A stretch of 64,000 nucleotides of DNA from Fluctibacter corallii (GCF_025751585.1 NZ_JAOWKX010000001.1:372259-436258); one strand, 5' to 3'. Numbered from the stretch's first letter, positions 1 through 8,990 are shown. Program-made: numbers and translations. Notes: generated from the sequence alone by a model not told the origin.

Positions 1-249
1 ATAAGCTCTTAATACGCCTGCTGAAGCTGAGTCACTGCTTTCCGTAATTAACTGCCCTGCATTGTTGTAAAGGGAAACGGTTACATCAATAGGTGCGTCA
101 GATACATTGGTAAAATAAAAGTATGACTGCATATTTGACTTATCGTCAGACATAACATGAGGAATGAGAGCACTATCACCAGCTGCAAAGCTTGATGCAC
201 TTGCCAACAATCCCAACCCCGCTAATGATACTTTAATGATATTTTTCAT
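1..249 (-). CDS. Secreted protein of unknown function (3' end cut by window edge)
   Basis: Only the first 83 codons are inside the window. The protein begins with a clear signal peptide (MKN, then a hydrophobic stretch ending in SSFAAG), so it is exported. The next ~60 residues alternate hydrophobic and polar positions (QSYFYFTNVS, DVTVSLYNNAG), as expected of a beta-sandwich. The ATG at 249 has a good ribosome-binding site, AAGGA, 7-8 bases upstream. I do not recognise the family, and the missing C-terminus prevents a firmer call. Confidence 0.75.
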   Translation of the reverse strand, partial: MKNIIKVSLAGLGLLASASSFAAGDSALIPHVMSDDKSNMQSYFYFTNVSDAPIDVTVSLYNNAGQLITESSDSASAGVLRAY

Positions 250-577
250 AGTTTTTCCTTTTAACTACTTTTATTAATGAGCGCTGGCACTGTAGCGAAC
301 ATTTCTACCACAATCTACATGTAGAAAGTATGCACTAGCATACTTATGTATATAGGTACATTTTCTAACTACCTTACTTAATTAATCTATTGAGCAACTA
401 CGCATGCCGATTCAATTTAACAGAAGAGCAGGGGCAGTCATACGAAACGGCTTTTTATCATAGTATTTCAAATACTTATTTGCTAACGTCTCGACAAGCG
501 TTATAAGTAATAACTGATTTCACACAAAGACGTAATCGCACCCGCTAATCTTGCCACCACATTTAAGAGACGCACGA
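250..577. other. Divergent intergenic region
   Basis: A 328-bp AT-rich region separates the leftward secreted-protein gene from the rightward exporter gene. It holds two adjacent perfect inverted repeats (315-344) and presumably promoters for both flanking genes. I see no convincing sigma-70 pair, RNA gene or additional coding frame. Confidence 0.6.
315..344. promoter_or_regulatory. Two adjacent perfect palindromes, operator-like
   Basis: CTACATGTAG (315-324) is a perfect 10-bp palindrome. It is followed at 327-344 by AGTATGC, a 4-nt spacer ACTA, and GCATACT, a perfect inverted repeat. They lie between two divergent genes. Tandem palindromes in such a position are typical of regulator binding sites, but no cognate regulator is adjacent. 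A 13-base part of the second palindrome (GTATGCACTAGCA) also occurs just after the lipoprotein operon near 18914. Confidence 0.4.
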
Positions 578-1804
578 ATGGATCCATTAGAATTTAGGCA
601 AAAACGAAAATTCATCGTAAAGTTAGGTAAAATGTTGCATAAATATGGTACGCCCGCATTCCGTTTAGAGGCTTACCTTACTGATGTATCTACCTATTTT
701 GGCTTACATGCGTCTTATATCTCTACACCCACCACATTAACGTTCGTCATTTGGAGCGACGAACACGAAGATGAATACAATCATTCTGCTAGACTGCTAC
801 CCGGCGATTTGGACATGAACGCGTTGTCACGTACCGATGAGCTTGCAAGTCGCTTGTTGGCGGGAGACATTTCCTTGGCCGATGCTGACATTGAATTGGA
901 TGTCATAGATCAGTTGCCCAGTCCCTATGGAAAGTGGTTGACCGGGTTTGCCTTTAGTTTGTCTACCGGGGCTTTCGCCATGTTGATGGGAGCCAGCTGG
1001 CCTGAAATTCTATGGTCTGGGCTATTGGGGATTGTTGCCTATATTTGGACGCTATGGGCAGAGCGCTCCAGGCGTGTCACCCTTATGCTTGAACCAGTAA
1101 CCGCCTTTGTATCAGGCTTTTTGGCGTGTGCCATCAGCCGTTTTTTCGACCCAGGCATCAATATTCCGCTCATTGTGCTGTCTTCCGTTATTGTGTTTGT
1201 ACCAGGATTAGCATTAACCATGGGGCTTGCCGAGCTATCATCGCGGAATATGGTATCTGGCACAGCGCGGGTCATGGATGCCATGATGCAGTTGTTTAAA
1301 CTCTACTTTGGCGCATTTTTAGGTATTGCAGCAGGCTTCGCGTTGTTTGGTCAAAACCAATTCATCCCCGCTTCATCCCTCCCCTATTGGGCCACTTGGC
1401 TCGCAGTTTTCTTACTGTGCTTAGCACTTGTTGTTATCTTTCGCACGCGTGCCAAACATATTATTTGGGCATTAATCGCGGCCTTTATTGCGTATGGTGC
1501 CACCGTATATGCATCGGAACACATGCAGCAGGGGCTAGGCACGTTTGTGGGGGCGTTTGCTTTGGGTGTTTACGCCAATCTTTTTACACGTGTTGCCAAT
1601 CAACCCGCTACCATCGTGGCGATGCATGGCCTAATTGTATTAGTTCCCGGCTCAAAAACGTACATTGGCCTCAACTCGTTCGTGTCAGGGCAAGATTTTG
1701 TTAAAGCCGATCATATCGGCCAAGAAGTGTTTATTATTTTCATGTCATTGGTGGCCGGACTCATTTTTGCGAACGTCGTTGCGCCCACAAAAAAAGCCTT
1801 GTAG
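578..1804 (+). CDS. Threonine/serine exporter family (ThrE-like) membrane protein
   Basis: The protein (about 408 aa) matches the ThrE family. The N-terminal soluble half contains the conserved pattern RFIVKLGKMLHKYGTPAFRLE-like and is followed by about ten hydrophobic segments, first a TM block and then a second one (the ThrE and ThrE_2 halves fused in one chain). Family members export threonine or serine across the inner membrane using the proton gradient; this substrate is inferred. I prefer ATG 578 with AAGAGA upstream to the in-frame TTG at 551, because family proteins begin near the MDPLEF segment. A hairpin follows the stop. The gene appears monocistronic. Confidence 0.8.
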   Translation: MDPLEFRQKRKFIVKLGKMLHKYGTPAFRLEAYLTDVSTYFGLHASYISTPTTLTFVIWSDEHEDEYNHSARLLPGDLDMNALSRTDELASRLLAGDISLADADIELDVIDQLPSPYGKWLTGFAFSLSTGAFAMLMGASWPEILWSGLLGIVAYIWTLWAERSRRVTLMLEPVTAFVSGFLACAISRFFDPGINIPLIVLSSVIVFVPGLALTMGLAELSSRNMVSGTARVMDAMMQLFKLYFGAFLGIAAGFALFGQNQFIPASSLPYWATWLAVFLLCLALVVIFRTRAKHIIWALIAAFIAYGATVYASEHMQQGLGTFVGAFALGVYANLFTRVANQPATIVAMHGLIVLVPGSKTYIGLNSFVSGQDFVKADHIGQEVFIIFMSLVAGLIFANVVAPTKKAL

Positions 1805-1814
1805 CTGTAACAAT

Positions 1815-1841
1815 CCCCCTATTCATCACATAGGGGGTGTT
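1815..1841 (+). terminator. Probable intrinsic terminator after the exporter gene
   Basis: CCCCCTA (1815-1821) pairs perfectly with TAGGGGG (1831-1837) around a 9-nt loop, followed by a weak T-rich tract (TGTTT). It starts 10 bases after the exporter stop codon. Confidence 0.6.
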
Positions 1842-1917
1842 TAGTTCACACAACCTGTCGTAGAGTGAACCTATTCTCTATTGCCGTAGTTATCGGTAAA
1901 CGTCGAAGTAAAATATC

Positions 1918-2619
1918 ATGCACAACACGCAACTAAATGCGCTGGGTGAAAACATTTGGATCGTAGAGGGGAAAACCGTCTCCTTTTATTCCATGCCATA
2001 CACAACACGTATGACCATTGTTAAGCTTCCCGATAACAAATTATGGATTCATAGTCCGATTGCGCTTACCCCCACACTCCAGCAAGAAGTTAACGCATTG
2101 GGTTTTGTCGCACATCTTGTCGCGCCCAATTCACTCCATCATTTATTTTTAGCACAATGGCAATCAGCATTTCCTGATGCCGTATTGTGGGGCACGCCAG
2201 AAGTTATCAAAAAGCGTAACGAACTATGCTTCACGGGAGAATTAGGCTCAACAGCGCCCACTCAATGGAATAGCGTACTCGAACAAACGCTATTCAGTGG
2301 TTCTCCCATCATGGCAGAGTGTGTCTTTTTTCATAAACCCAGCGCAACACTGATTCTGACCGATTTAATAGAAAACTTTTCACAACATCATTTTTCTGGA
2401 TGGCAAAAGTGGGTCGCGAAAATCGTTGGCATTCTTGCCCCTAACGGAAAAATGCCGCTAGACTGGCGTTTAAGTTTCTTGCTTAATAGGCGTGAGGCCA
2501 AACAACATCTAAGTAAAATAATCTCATGGCAGCCCAAACAAATAGTCATGGCGCATGGAGAGATAGTAACAAGCGATGCGATGGCATTTTTAAATCGTTC
2601 TTTTGACTGGCTGCGATAG
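1918..2619 (+). CDS. DUF4336 (metallo-hydrolase-like) protein
   Basis: A 233-aa cytoplasmic protein (no signal peptide) resembling the DUF4336 family, a set of beta-lactamase-fold-like proteins. Family-like parts are the N-terminal NIWIVEG and MTIVKLPDNKLWIHSPIAL, then VAHLVAPNSLHHLF and a late VMAHGE. The His in NSLHH and in MAHGE could be metal ligands, but the full HxHxDH motif is absent, so catalysis is not assured. The biochemical function is unknown. It converges with the next gene, with 4 bp between stops and no terminator visible. Confidence 0.7.
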   Translation: MHNTQLNALGENIWIVEGKTVSFYSMPYTTRMTIVKLPDNKLWIHSPIALTPTLQQEVNALGFVAHLVAPNSLHHLFLAQWQSAFPDAVLWGTPEVIKKRNELCFTGELGSTAPTQWNSVLEQTLFSGSPIMAECVFFHKPSATLILTDLIENFSQHHFSGWQKWVAKIVGILAPNGKMPLDWRLSFLLNRREAKQHLSKIISWQPKQIVMAHGEIVTSDAMAFLNRSFDWLR

Positions 2620-2623
2620 CCAC

Positions 2624-2971
2624 CTACTCGTCGCGATCAGCGGCTATCGCTTCCACAAATGCCATCATCAATCCTATAAATTCCGCTGTCCACTCCATCG
2701 CCTTTTTGTTGTCATCTGACGTATAAGCAGCATGTAAGCTGCTCAATAGCACAATTAACTCTTCCCCCTTTACCAATGCGTGGGTGTAGGCGTCTAGCGC
2801 TTGTTCTCGGAGATCATTTTGAATTGCCGCAGTACGCAATAAGGGCTCTATACCTGCGCGCGCAGAGTGATAAAACTCCACATACTCCGCTTGCATTTGG
2901 CCTGAATGTAAGTCTAAGAAGCGATGTATATGTTGCGTTACGATTCTGGCGCACTCAGCGAGGGTTGTCAT
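2624..2971 (-). CDS. Hypothetical helical protein
   Basis: A 115-aa soluble, mostly helical and acidic protein with no signal peptide or motif I recognise. The start at 2971 has a strong ribosome-binding site (AAGGAGA, 6-7 bases upstream). It lies 41 bp downstream of the lipoprotein gene on the same strand and is probably co-transcribed with it, so the two may act together. No function can be assigned. Confidence 0.65.
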   Translation of the reverse strand: MTTLAECARIVTQHIHRFLDLHSGQMQAEYVEFYHSARAGIEPLLRTAAIQNDLREQALDAYTHALVKGEELIVLLSSLHAAYTSDDNKKAMEWTAEFIGLMMAFVEAIAADRDE

Positions 2972-3012
2972 ATCTTGTCTCCTTTTCGTCTTGTCAGAGT
3001 CAGCCCCTTTGA

Positions 3013-4329
3013 CTAATCAGCTGACGTCATTGAACGTGAAAATGTATCTAGATTATCACCCAACGCCTTATACACTCGAGATAAGGTTTTAAATGTCGTC
3101 GACAGACTTATTTTGTCGTTCTCTTTCAATGTTTGATAGGCCATTTCATTTGTATATGCCGCTTCGCTCATCGTAAGCTGAAGACCTTCGAGCAACAGTA
3201 CAAAGTCGATAGTGGCGTTAATTAGCCCATCATGTTTTGTGACTAACAGATCACGCTCAAGCAAGGTAATGGATTGTGCATCCCTTAAGGTGCGTTGAAT
3301 TCTACCCGTAATATCGTCCGTCGCTGGTACGGCTGTGATCAACGCGTGGTTCGCAAAGGTACTGTAGTATTTAATGCTTTGGCAGTCTGACACCCATTGA
3401 GATTGCGCTTGCGTGCCAGACGTTAGCGGTAAACTTGACTCGGCACACTGCCTGCGTAAAGCATCAATTTCACAGTGTTCAATATGAGCATTAGATAGCT
3501 GCGGTTGATCGAGCGAGAGTCGCGCTTCATTTCGTTTTCTACATGCGGCCTCTCCGGCCATCAATCTAGGAAGCCAACGATATTGTTCCATCAGCGCTAT
3601 GAGTTTTTTTCGTTTTTCAGCATTCACTTTCTCGTCGTTGACAGCGGCAATCGAAGACGCAAACACAGTCATCGCAGCCTCAAAAAAACGGGGTCCACCA
3701 AAAAACGAAACAACCTTATCCAACTTTTTCGCTGCATCAAGTGCAGGTGCCATTGCCTCTTCGGTTTGCTTTTTTCCATCTGCATTAGCGATAGCCTCTA
3801 ACGCTTTATAGTACGCAGACATCGCCAATGATGCCCGTTGCAAATAATAGGCATTGGCGATATCAGCGTATTGCACAGTAAAAGGGCTGGGAATGGTTAG
3901 CACGATGCGTGAGTCCGTATCAAACGCTGTTACTAAACTGCTCAATGCCTCTCGCGCACGCACAATTCGGCTTTGCTGAGGCTTGGATTCTTCATCGCCA
4001 TGCTTAATGATTTCTTGATCTAGCACCGCCTCATTTCCACGTTGCGCCACGGCATCAATGTCAGATTGCGACGGAAGAGTGGGCACGTTGATTGTGCTGT
4101 CATTAGACGAAGAGCTGGATGAGGGGGCATCAACACAGGTTACATTATCAGCGCGGCAATCAAATATACGCGCAAGGTGGTCCGTTTCACTAAGCAAGTC
4201 CATATAGGTTGCCGTCACAGACTCGGCATTTCCCTGAATGGTTTCATATTGCGTGATAAACTCTGTGTCAGGTTTGCTGCTGCATCCAATCAACATCCAA
4301 CACACGATGTAACCGAAAACATATCGCAC
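3013..4329 (-). CDS. Hypothetical lipoprotein, helical
   Basis: A protein of about 438 aa with a type-II signal sequence. Starting from the GTG at 4329 gives M-R followed by a hydrophobic core and a lipobox ending LIGC, then CSSKPD; the Cys would be lipidated. The mature part is long, helical and charged, with several Cys pairs (for example CRADNVTC and a cluster near the middle). An ATG at 4362 is in frame, but it overlaps a TATAAT and lacks a ribosome-binding site. The GTG has GGGAG 6 bases upstream, so I prefer it. The family is not recognised. It heads a two-gene operon and diverges from the exported-protein cassette. Confidence 0.6.
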   Translation of the reverse strand: MRYVFGYIVCWMLIGCSSKPDTEFITQYETIQGNAESVTATYMDLLSETDHLARIFDCRADNVTCVDAPSSSSSSNDSTINVPTLPSQSDIDAVAQRGNEAVLDQEIIKHGDEESKPQQSRIVRAREALSSLVTAFDTDSRIVLTIPSPFTVQYADIANAYYLQRASLAMSAYYKALEAIANADGKKQTEEAMAPALDAAKKLDKVVSFFGGPRFFEAAMTVFASSIAAVNDEKVNAEKRKKLIALMEQYRWLPRLMAGEAACRKRNEARLSLDQPQLSNAHIEHCEIDALRRQCAESSLPLTSGTQAQSQWVSDCQSIKYYSTFANHALITAVPATDDITGRIQRTLRDAQSITLLERDLLVTKHDGLINATIDFVLLLEGLQLTMSEAAYTNEMAYQTLKENDKISLSTTFKTLSRVYKALGDNLDTFSRSMTSAD

Positions 4330-4504
4330 AGTCCTCTCCCTTTGAACAGTTTTTGTAAGCATTATATGTTCAAAGTGTAGACGATATTTATACGAACGGC
4401 GGCAAGGGAAGTATAAAAGCCTGTCTAATCATTTTTAGGGAATTTATATTGCCTCGCACCATGAATTTCGCTACCCTCTCGCGCTTTATCTCGTATTTTT
4501 TTAA

Positions 4505-4879
4505 ACATTTACCACGTATTGGCTAAATGGGATTCAACTAAAAGGATGTTCACTATGCGCATATTGGCTGCACTGGCTAGTCTTTCTCTTTCATTTTCTG
4601 CTCTTTCAGCAGGCTCATTAACCACATTAGATGTACAAGAAAACGTGGTGTTTTTTGAAACCAGTGAAACAAAAGCTACGTCACTGTCTTGCGTGTCTGC
4701 TGACAATGCCGCGTTATACAGCCTTTCGTTAACCAGTGACTCTGGCAAAGCGATGTATGCCATGCTAATGACAGCCATGGCATCAGGAAAAGCCATCGAG
4801 GTAACCAGCGCTGGCGATTGCGGGGTAGTTGATAAAGTGGAGCGCGCAGCCAGTATAAAATTCTCTGAAGCGAGCATGG
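4505..4879 (+). repeat. Duplicated block, copy 1
   Basis: About 375 bp here (50 bp of 5' leader plus the first ~108 codons of the following gene) recurs at 8041-8415. I count about 15 differences, roughly 96% identity. Identity starts abruptly at ACATTTACCACG and collapses after GCGAGCATG. This is the best-conserved part of a ~3.54-kb tandem duplication of three genes. Confidence 0.9.
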
Positions 4880-5433
4880 CGACAACCAGTAAAGCGCGCT
4901 TCAAAGGGACGATATTGGAGAGTGCTGTATATACAAATGGGGCACTATATAATTTATCCGAAAACATGTCTTCAAGTCCTAACTTTTTTTTACAAGCCCC
5001 ACATTCATCACTGAATAGAGGTATCTCAGGCCTTAATGCATTAAACAGAAAAAATCACATTGGAAGTGTAAATGCTACAGGATGGCTAACTGCGGTCATT
5101 TTGCCCGAATTTGTTAGAGGCACGAACTATACGCTTTTTGTAGAAATTGATGGCGTAACCTATAGCTTTACCGGTGAATACAGTGGAGGCGCACGAAATG
5201 GCAGACCTGTATGGGGCGCATTTTCAACTCCCCATGTTGTCAGCCGAGATAATCTTCAAAACATGTACTATCCTGTTCTAAAAACCCCAGAAGAAGTTAT
5301 CAGCCTTGGTAAAGGCGTTCCATTTTATCGAAGCTTAAGAGTATTTTACCAGTTTGATACAGCCACCGCTTATTTAGACCGCGGTATCAAGCAGTACGCA
5401 AGTATTGATTTTATGTATGGCAATCCGCAATAG
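4555..5433 (+). CDS. Exported two-domain protein, cassette copy 1 (protein A1)
   Basis: A 292-aa protein with a signal peptide (MRILAAL to SALSA, cleavage near residue 19). The first domain (about 20-108) has two Cys (LSCVSADN, GDCGVVD) around the segment GKAMYAMLMTAMASGKAIEV. That arrangement also fills the whole next gene product and recalls small secreted OB-fold proteins such as toxin B-subunits; the resemblance is a pattern, not a proven homology. The second domain (about 115-292) is beta-rich and unrecognised. ATG 4555 with AAAGGA eight bases upstream is chosen over the in-frame TTG 4519. Its stop abuts the next gene. Confidence 0.75.
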   Translation: MRILAALASLSLSFSALSAGSLTTLDVQENVVFFETSETKATSLSCVSADNAALYSLSLTSDSGKAMYAMLMTAMASGKAIEVTSAGDCGVVDKVERAASIKFSEASMATTSKARFKGTILESAVYTNGALYNLSENMSSSPNFFLQAPHSSLNRGISGLNALNRKNHIGSVNATGWLTAVILPEFVRGTNYTLFVEIDGVTYSFTGEYSGGARNGRPVWGAFSTPHVVSRDNLQNMYYPVLKTPEEVISLGKGVPFYRSLRVFYQFDTATAYLDRGIKQYASIDFMYGNPQ

Positions 5434-5442
5434 GTGGGCGGA

Positions 5443-5784
5443 ATGAATCTTTCAAGCCTTAAATCCATACTGGGTATGGCGCTCCTATGGGCTAGTACAT
5501 GCCCAATGGCACTTGCTGACAGCTTTATTTCAAGCGTTGAAATCAAAGACCAGTTTTTACTGTTTACGACTGGCACGCCTAAGTCCCATTCACTGCCTCA
5601 ATGTGTTACCCCCGACAACGAGCAAGCCTGGGCCATTGCGATTAATACGAATACAGGAAAAAATATCTATGCGTTAGTGGTAATGGCAGCCAATACCGGA
5701 AAAAAAGTACGTGTAGAGTCAGCATTAGATTGTGCTGATGTAGAAGGTGTTGAACGCCCACTTCGCGTGCGCCTTAGCATGTAA
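5443..5784 (+). CDS. Small exported single-domain protein, cassette copy 1 (protein B1)
   Basis: A 113-aa protein with a signal peptide ending near MALADS. The mature ~88 residues align by eye along their whole length with the N-terminal domain of the preceding protein. The two Cys (LPQCVTPDN, LDCADVEG), a central GKNIYALVVMAANTGKKV and a terminal RPLRVRLS are shared. It is likely a small disulfide-linked beta-barrel in the periplasm or outside the cell. ATG 5443 is used, with an AGG that overlaps the upstream stop, which implies translational coupling; an in-frame GTG at 5434 is the alternative. Function unknown. Confidence 0.7.
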   Translation: MNLSSLKSILGMALLWASTCPMALADSFISSVEIKDQFLLFTTGTPKSHSLPQCVTPDNEQAWAIAINTNTGKNIYALVVMAANTGKKVRVESALDCADVEGVERPLRVRLSM

Positions 5785-5810
5785 CATTATGAGAAAAGGA
5801 TAGTCTCAAC

Positions 5811-7874
5811 ATGAAAATGGTATATTTCCTCTTAGCATGCCTGACATCGTCTATATCGGTAAGCACATTCGCTTCGGCTAGCTCATTATCGCAGAACGAT
5901 GCGGGTCAGTGGGTGTCTCCTGTATTGAGCTACATTATTGATGCCCATTCTCCCCATATTACCAAACCGACAGACATAACGGTAAATCAACAGAACGATC
6001 AGACCGTCATACAATGGGGACAAACCGAAAATCACTGGTATAAAGTTGAAAAAGCAGTGAATGGTGGTGCTTATCAACGACTTACTGACTCTACCGACGC
6101 GTCTTTCATTGTGCCCGAGTCTCACAATGAGCGTTCAAAATATCGAATCGCAGCCTGCCTCAAAGACAGTGAAAATTGCTCAGACTGGGTAGCACTTACC
6201 CAGACATTTGGGCCGCTTCCAATCCCTGAATCACACACGCTTGAAGTCACGCAAACTAATGCGACACTCACGCTCACAAGTAATCATCAAGACTTTCATC
6301 CCGTACAGTACAAAGTTGAATTTCAACGCAATCAAACCGATTGGCAAACGTTTATAGTCACGGCCGAAAAAGAAATTGTATTTTCACCTGAGTTAACGGG
6401 TGAATATAAACTGCGTGCGTTTCTTTGTGTAGCTGAATCTGAGTTGACGTGCTCTACCGAAGCAATTGAAACAAATTCGTTCCAGCAAGTGGTTAGGCCG
6501 CCCGCTCCCGTTCTTGGTTTAAATCACGGTCAGTACAATGCGATCAGGGTGTTTTGGGAGCCTACACGTAATGCTACGAATTACCGAATCGATGTATACT
6601 CTGTGCACTCCCGATTAAAATTAGAATCATCTCTATATACATCGGAAACAGAATACACCTTCAACGATGCGTTACCGAGAGGCAACTTGTTGTATTTTAT
6701 GGTGTATGCATGCACCGATACCCCCAATTTTTGTTCAGCTGCGAGTAATCAACAAACTACAACACCGTTACCATGGGGAGCACCATTGATTCCAAGGGTA
6801 GGGTTAAATCACAGGCAGCACAACCACATTCACATTCAGTGGCAAGCCGTACCGAATGCAAGATATTATCGCTATCGAGTGTCTGACAACGGCACAGTAG
6901 TATACGAACACTTCACCTACAAACTAGAACACACGTTTCCTGGCACATTGCCTGTGGGCAACCTGTTGGATTTTCAGGTTCAATCGTGTAGTGATGAGCA
7001 CGACTGCTCAGCGTTTAGTAAGCCCGTATCCACATTTATCTTGCGTTATCACGATTCTCCCCCCCCGAGACCATTAACGATAGAAACAGATCTGCGAAGA
7101 ATGGTGCAAGGGCAAGCGCAATCGTTTTCTTGGACAATGCCAGATTATTACGAAGCACCTGTTACATTCTCATTCTATGAAACAGACGACAAAGGAAATC
7201 GAAAGTTAATAAAGTCAGGTATTCAAAATACAGAAATTGAATACAACATTATTAATTACGGCGCGGTCACGTTTAGCGTAGAAGCCTGTCACGCAGAGTG
7301 GGGATGCGGAGAAGCGAAACCGTTAACGCGAGGTGTAGACAAAGCGCCAGTATTCGAGTTTAACTTTAGTCGACTTGTTGCCTATGTAAACGAGGAAATA
7401 ACATTGCGATACTCAGTTCCAGAAAGGTACACATGCTTTACTGACAGCTTAGTACATGCATTTTCTGGAGCAGGGGAAAAACAGGTTATTTTCAAGGAAC
7501 CTATCGAGTCTGAAATGCTTTGGCGATGCCGAGATAACCACCTCAGAGAAATTGACGTTATCAAGTCATTCCGTGTTTTACAAAGGCCGCTAGAATTGCC
7601 TCCGGGAAGCATCACATTAGCCTTCAGCAAGGCCACGGTTACGCTCTATCAACCAGTGGAGCTTCAATGGGACATTATTGATGGGGTTAGCTGTAAAAGT
7701 GCTCAGGTTGAAGGAGTTTTGACAGGTAAGGGTAAGCGACAAGTGACGTTCGAGCAACGTATAGAGCAAACAGTGGCATTTACTTGCGAAGACGCACAAA
7801 AGCGGGGACTAAAGATTCAGGTTCCCTTGTCAGTCTCTAAACTTAAAGCCCCTATTTTAAGACGTGGTAATTAA
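5811..7874 (+). CDS. Large exported multi-module (fibronectin/Ig-like) protein, cassette copy 1 (protein C1)
   Basis: A 687-aa protein with an N-terminal signal peptide (MKMVYFLLACL to FASAS). The mature chain reads as a series of about seven beta-sandwich modules of 80-95 residues. The first four resemble fibronectin type III (QWGQTENHWYKVEKAVNG; FWEPTRNATNYRIDVYS; QWQAVPNARYYRYRVSD). Most modules carry a close Cys pair (CLKDSENC, CTDTPNFC, CSDEHDC, CHAEWGC). The last two look Ig-like. No catalytic motif is seen, so binding or scaffolding is likely. It lies 26 bp after the small gene with AAAGGA before the ATG. It ends at a hairpin. Confidence 0.75.
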   Translation: MKMVYFLLACLTSSISVSTFASASSLSQNDAGQWVSPVLSYIIDAHSPHITKPTDITVNQQNDQTVIQWGQTENHWYKVEKAVNGGAYQRLTDSTDASFIVPESHNERSKYRIAACLKDSENCSDWVALTQTFGPLPIPESHTLEVTQTNATLTLTSNHQDFHPVQYKVEFQRNQTDWQTFIVTAEKEIVFSPELTGEYKLRAFLCVAESELTCSTEAIETNSFQQVVRPPAPVLGLNHGQYNAIRVFWEPTRNATNYRIDVYSVHSRLKLESSLYTSETEYTFNDALPRGNLLYFMVYACTDTPNFCSAASNQQTTTPLPWGAPLIPRVGLNHRQHNHIHIQWQAVPNARYYRYRVSDNGTVVYEHFTYKLEHTFPGTLPVGNLLDFQVQSCSDEHDCSAFSKPVSTFILRYHDSPPPRPLTIETDLRRMVQGQAQSFSWTMPDYYEAPVTFSFYETDDKGNRKLIKSGIQNTEIEYNIINYGAVTFSVEACHAEWGCGEAKPLTRGVDKAPVFEFNFSRLVAYVNEEITLRYSVPERYTCFTDSLVHAFSGAGEKQVIFKEPIESEMLWRCRDNHLREIDVIKSFRVLQRPLELPPGSITLAFSKATVTLYQPVELQWDIIDGVSCKSAQVEGVLTGKGKRQVTFEQRIEQTVAFTCEDAQKRGLKIQVPLSVSKLKAPILRRGN

Positions 7875-7898
7875 GTCATTCTTAAACTAATATAACTC

Positions 7899-7928
7899 CT
7901 CCCCACTAGCGTGAATGCATGTGGGGAG
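7899..7928 (+). terminator. Hairpin between the two cassette copies
   Basis: CTCCCCAC (7899-7906) pairs perfectly with GTGGGGAG (7921-7928) around a 14-nt loop, 24 bp after the stop of the first large cassette gene. There is no T tract, so termination is possible but not certain. Confidence 0.45.
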
Positions 7929-8040
7929 ATGGCCTCTTAAATCGCCACATTGGCTTACCATTTTTCCGCCTCTAGCTAGAGCATTCTTTGATTGATTTTA
8001 TCCTTCGTTTTGGTTAATCTCGCGTGCTTTTATTGTCATA

Positions 8041-8415
8041 ACATTTACCACGTATTGGCTAAATGGGATTCAACTAAAAGGATGTTCACTATGCGCATAT
8101 TGGCTGCACTGGCTAGTCTTTCTCTTTCATTTTCTGCTCTTTCGGCAGGCTCATTAACCACACTAGATGTACAAGAAAACGTGGTGTTTTTTGAAACCAG
8201 TGAAACAAAAGCTACATCACTGTCTTGCGTGTCTTCTGACAATGCCGCGTTATACAGCCTTTCGTTAAACAGTGACTCTGGTAAAGCGATGTATGCCATG
8301 CTAATGACGGCTATGTCCTCTGGAAAAGCCATTGAGGTAATCAGCGCTGGCGATTGCGGGATAGTTGATAAAGTGGAGCGCGCAGCCAGTATTAAATTCT
8401 CTGAAGCGAGCATGA
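8041..8415 (+). repeat. Duplicated block, copy 2
   Basis: Second copy of the ~375-bp block at 4505-4879 (about 96% identical), including the whole 5' leader and ribosome-binding site. The shared leader suggests that both cassettes are expressed with the same translation signals, although the promoters upstream of the block differ in sequence. Confidence 0.9.
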
Positions 8416-8975
8416 CCGCAACCAATAAATCACAATTTAATGGCACTATTTTAGAGAATATAAAAGAGCCAAATTTACCGCTTTACAACTCAAGCGGCTT
8501 TCTATCTCACGATAAAAGGTACTTTACGCATTCCAAAGATTCACCGAGCTATCGTGGCATGATCAATAACACTAATGCTCTCAATAGGGAAGTTTTTCTA
8601 TCTGGAACGCCTGGTTCTGGTTGGCTTACGGCCATCATTTTACCTGAGTTGAAAAGAGACACAAATTACGCAATTATCGTCGAAATTGACGGTGTAGCGC
8701 ATAGATTTGAAGGTAAATTTACACAGAATAGGCATAATGCAAGGCCAGTAATGGGATTATTTAAAGACACTCATATCTACACTCACAGTGTTGGTTCGGA
8801 AACGCTAGCATACGTTCTTGCTTCTCCGGCAGAGGTAGTCAGTCGCGGTTATGGTGTCCCATTTTATGAAAGCGTTAACGTCAAATTTCAAATAGATACG
8901 GCCCCTACGAATCTTGAATATAACGTAGAACATCATGGGAAAATAGAAGTGTTATTCGGCCAACCTACCCCCTAA
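8091..8975 (+). CDS. Exported two-domain protein, cassette copy 2 (protein A2)
   Basis: A 294-aa paralogue of the protein at 4555-5433. The signal peptide and first domain are nearly identical (about seven or eight substitutions before residue 108). The second domain is only moderately similar, sharing anchors such as GWLTAIILPE, VEIDGVA, GVPFYESV and a terminal beta-hairpin. ATG 8091 is chosen because its leader is identical to that of copy 1; an in-frame upstream extension from 7992 has no ribosome-binding site and would bury the signal peptide. The sharp change in divergence within one gene points to gene conversion of the N-terminal part or selection for C-terminal diversity. Confidence 0.75.
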   Translation: MRILAALASLSLSFSALSAGSLTTLDVQENVVFFETSETKATSLSCVSSDNAALYSLSLNSDSGKAMYAMLMTAMSSGKAIEVISAGDCGIVDKVERAASIKFSEASMTATNKSQFNGTILENIKEPNLPLYNSSGFLSHDKRYFTHSKDSPSYRGMINNTNALNREVFLSGTPGSGWLTAIILPELKRDTNYAIIVEIDGVAHRFEGKFTQNRHNARPVMGLFKDTHIYTHSVGSETLAYVLASPAEVVSRGYGVPFYESVNVKFQIDTAPTNLEYNVEHHGKIEVLFGQPTP

Positions 8976-8990
8976 CTTGGCGTTAAAACG

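Noticed and set aside
7992-8090. Longer N-terminus for protein A2
   Set aside because: The open frame extends upstream, but the leader and ribosome-binding site before ATG 8091 are identical to those of copy 1, and an extension would mask the signal peptide.
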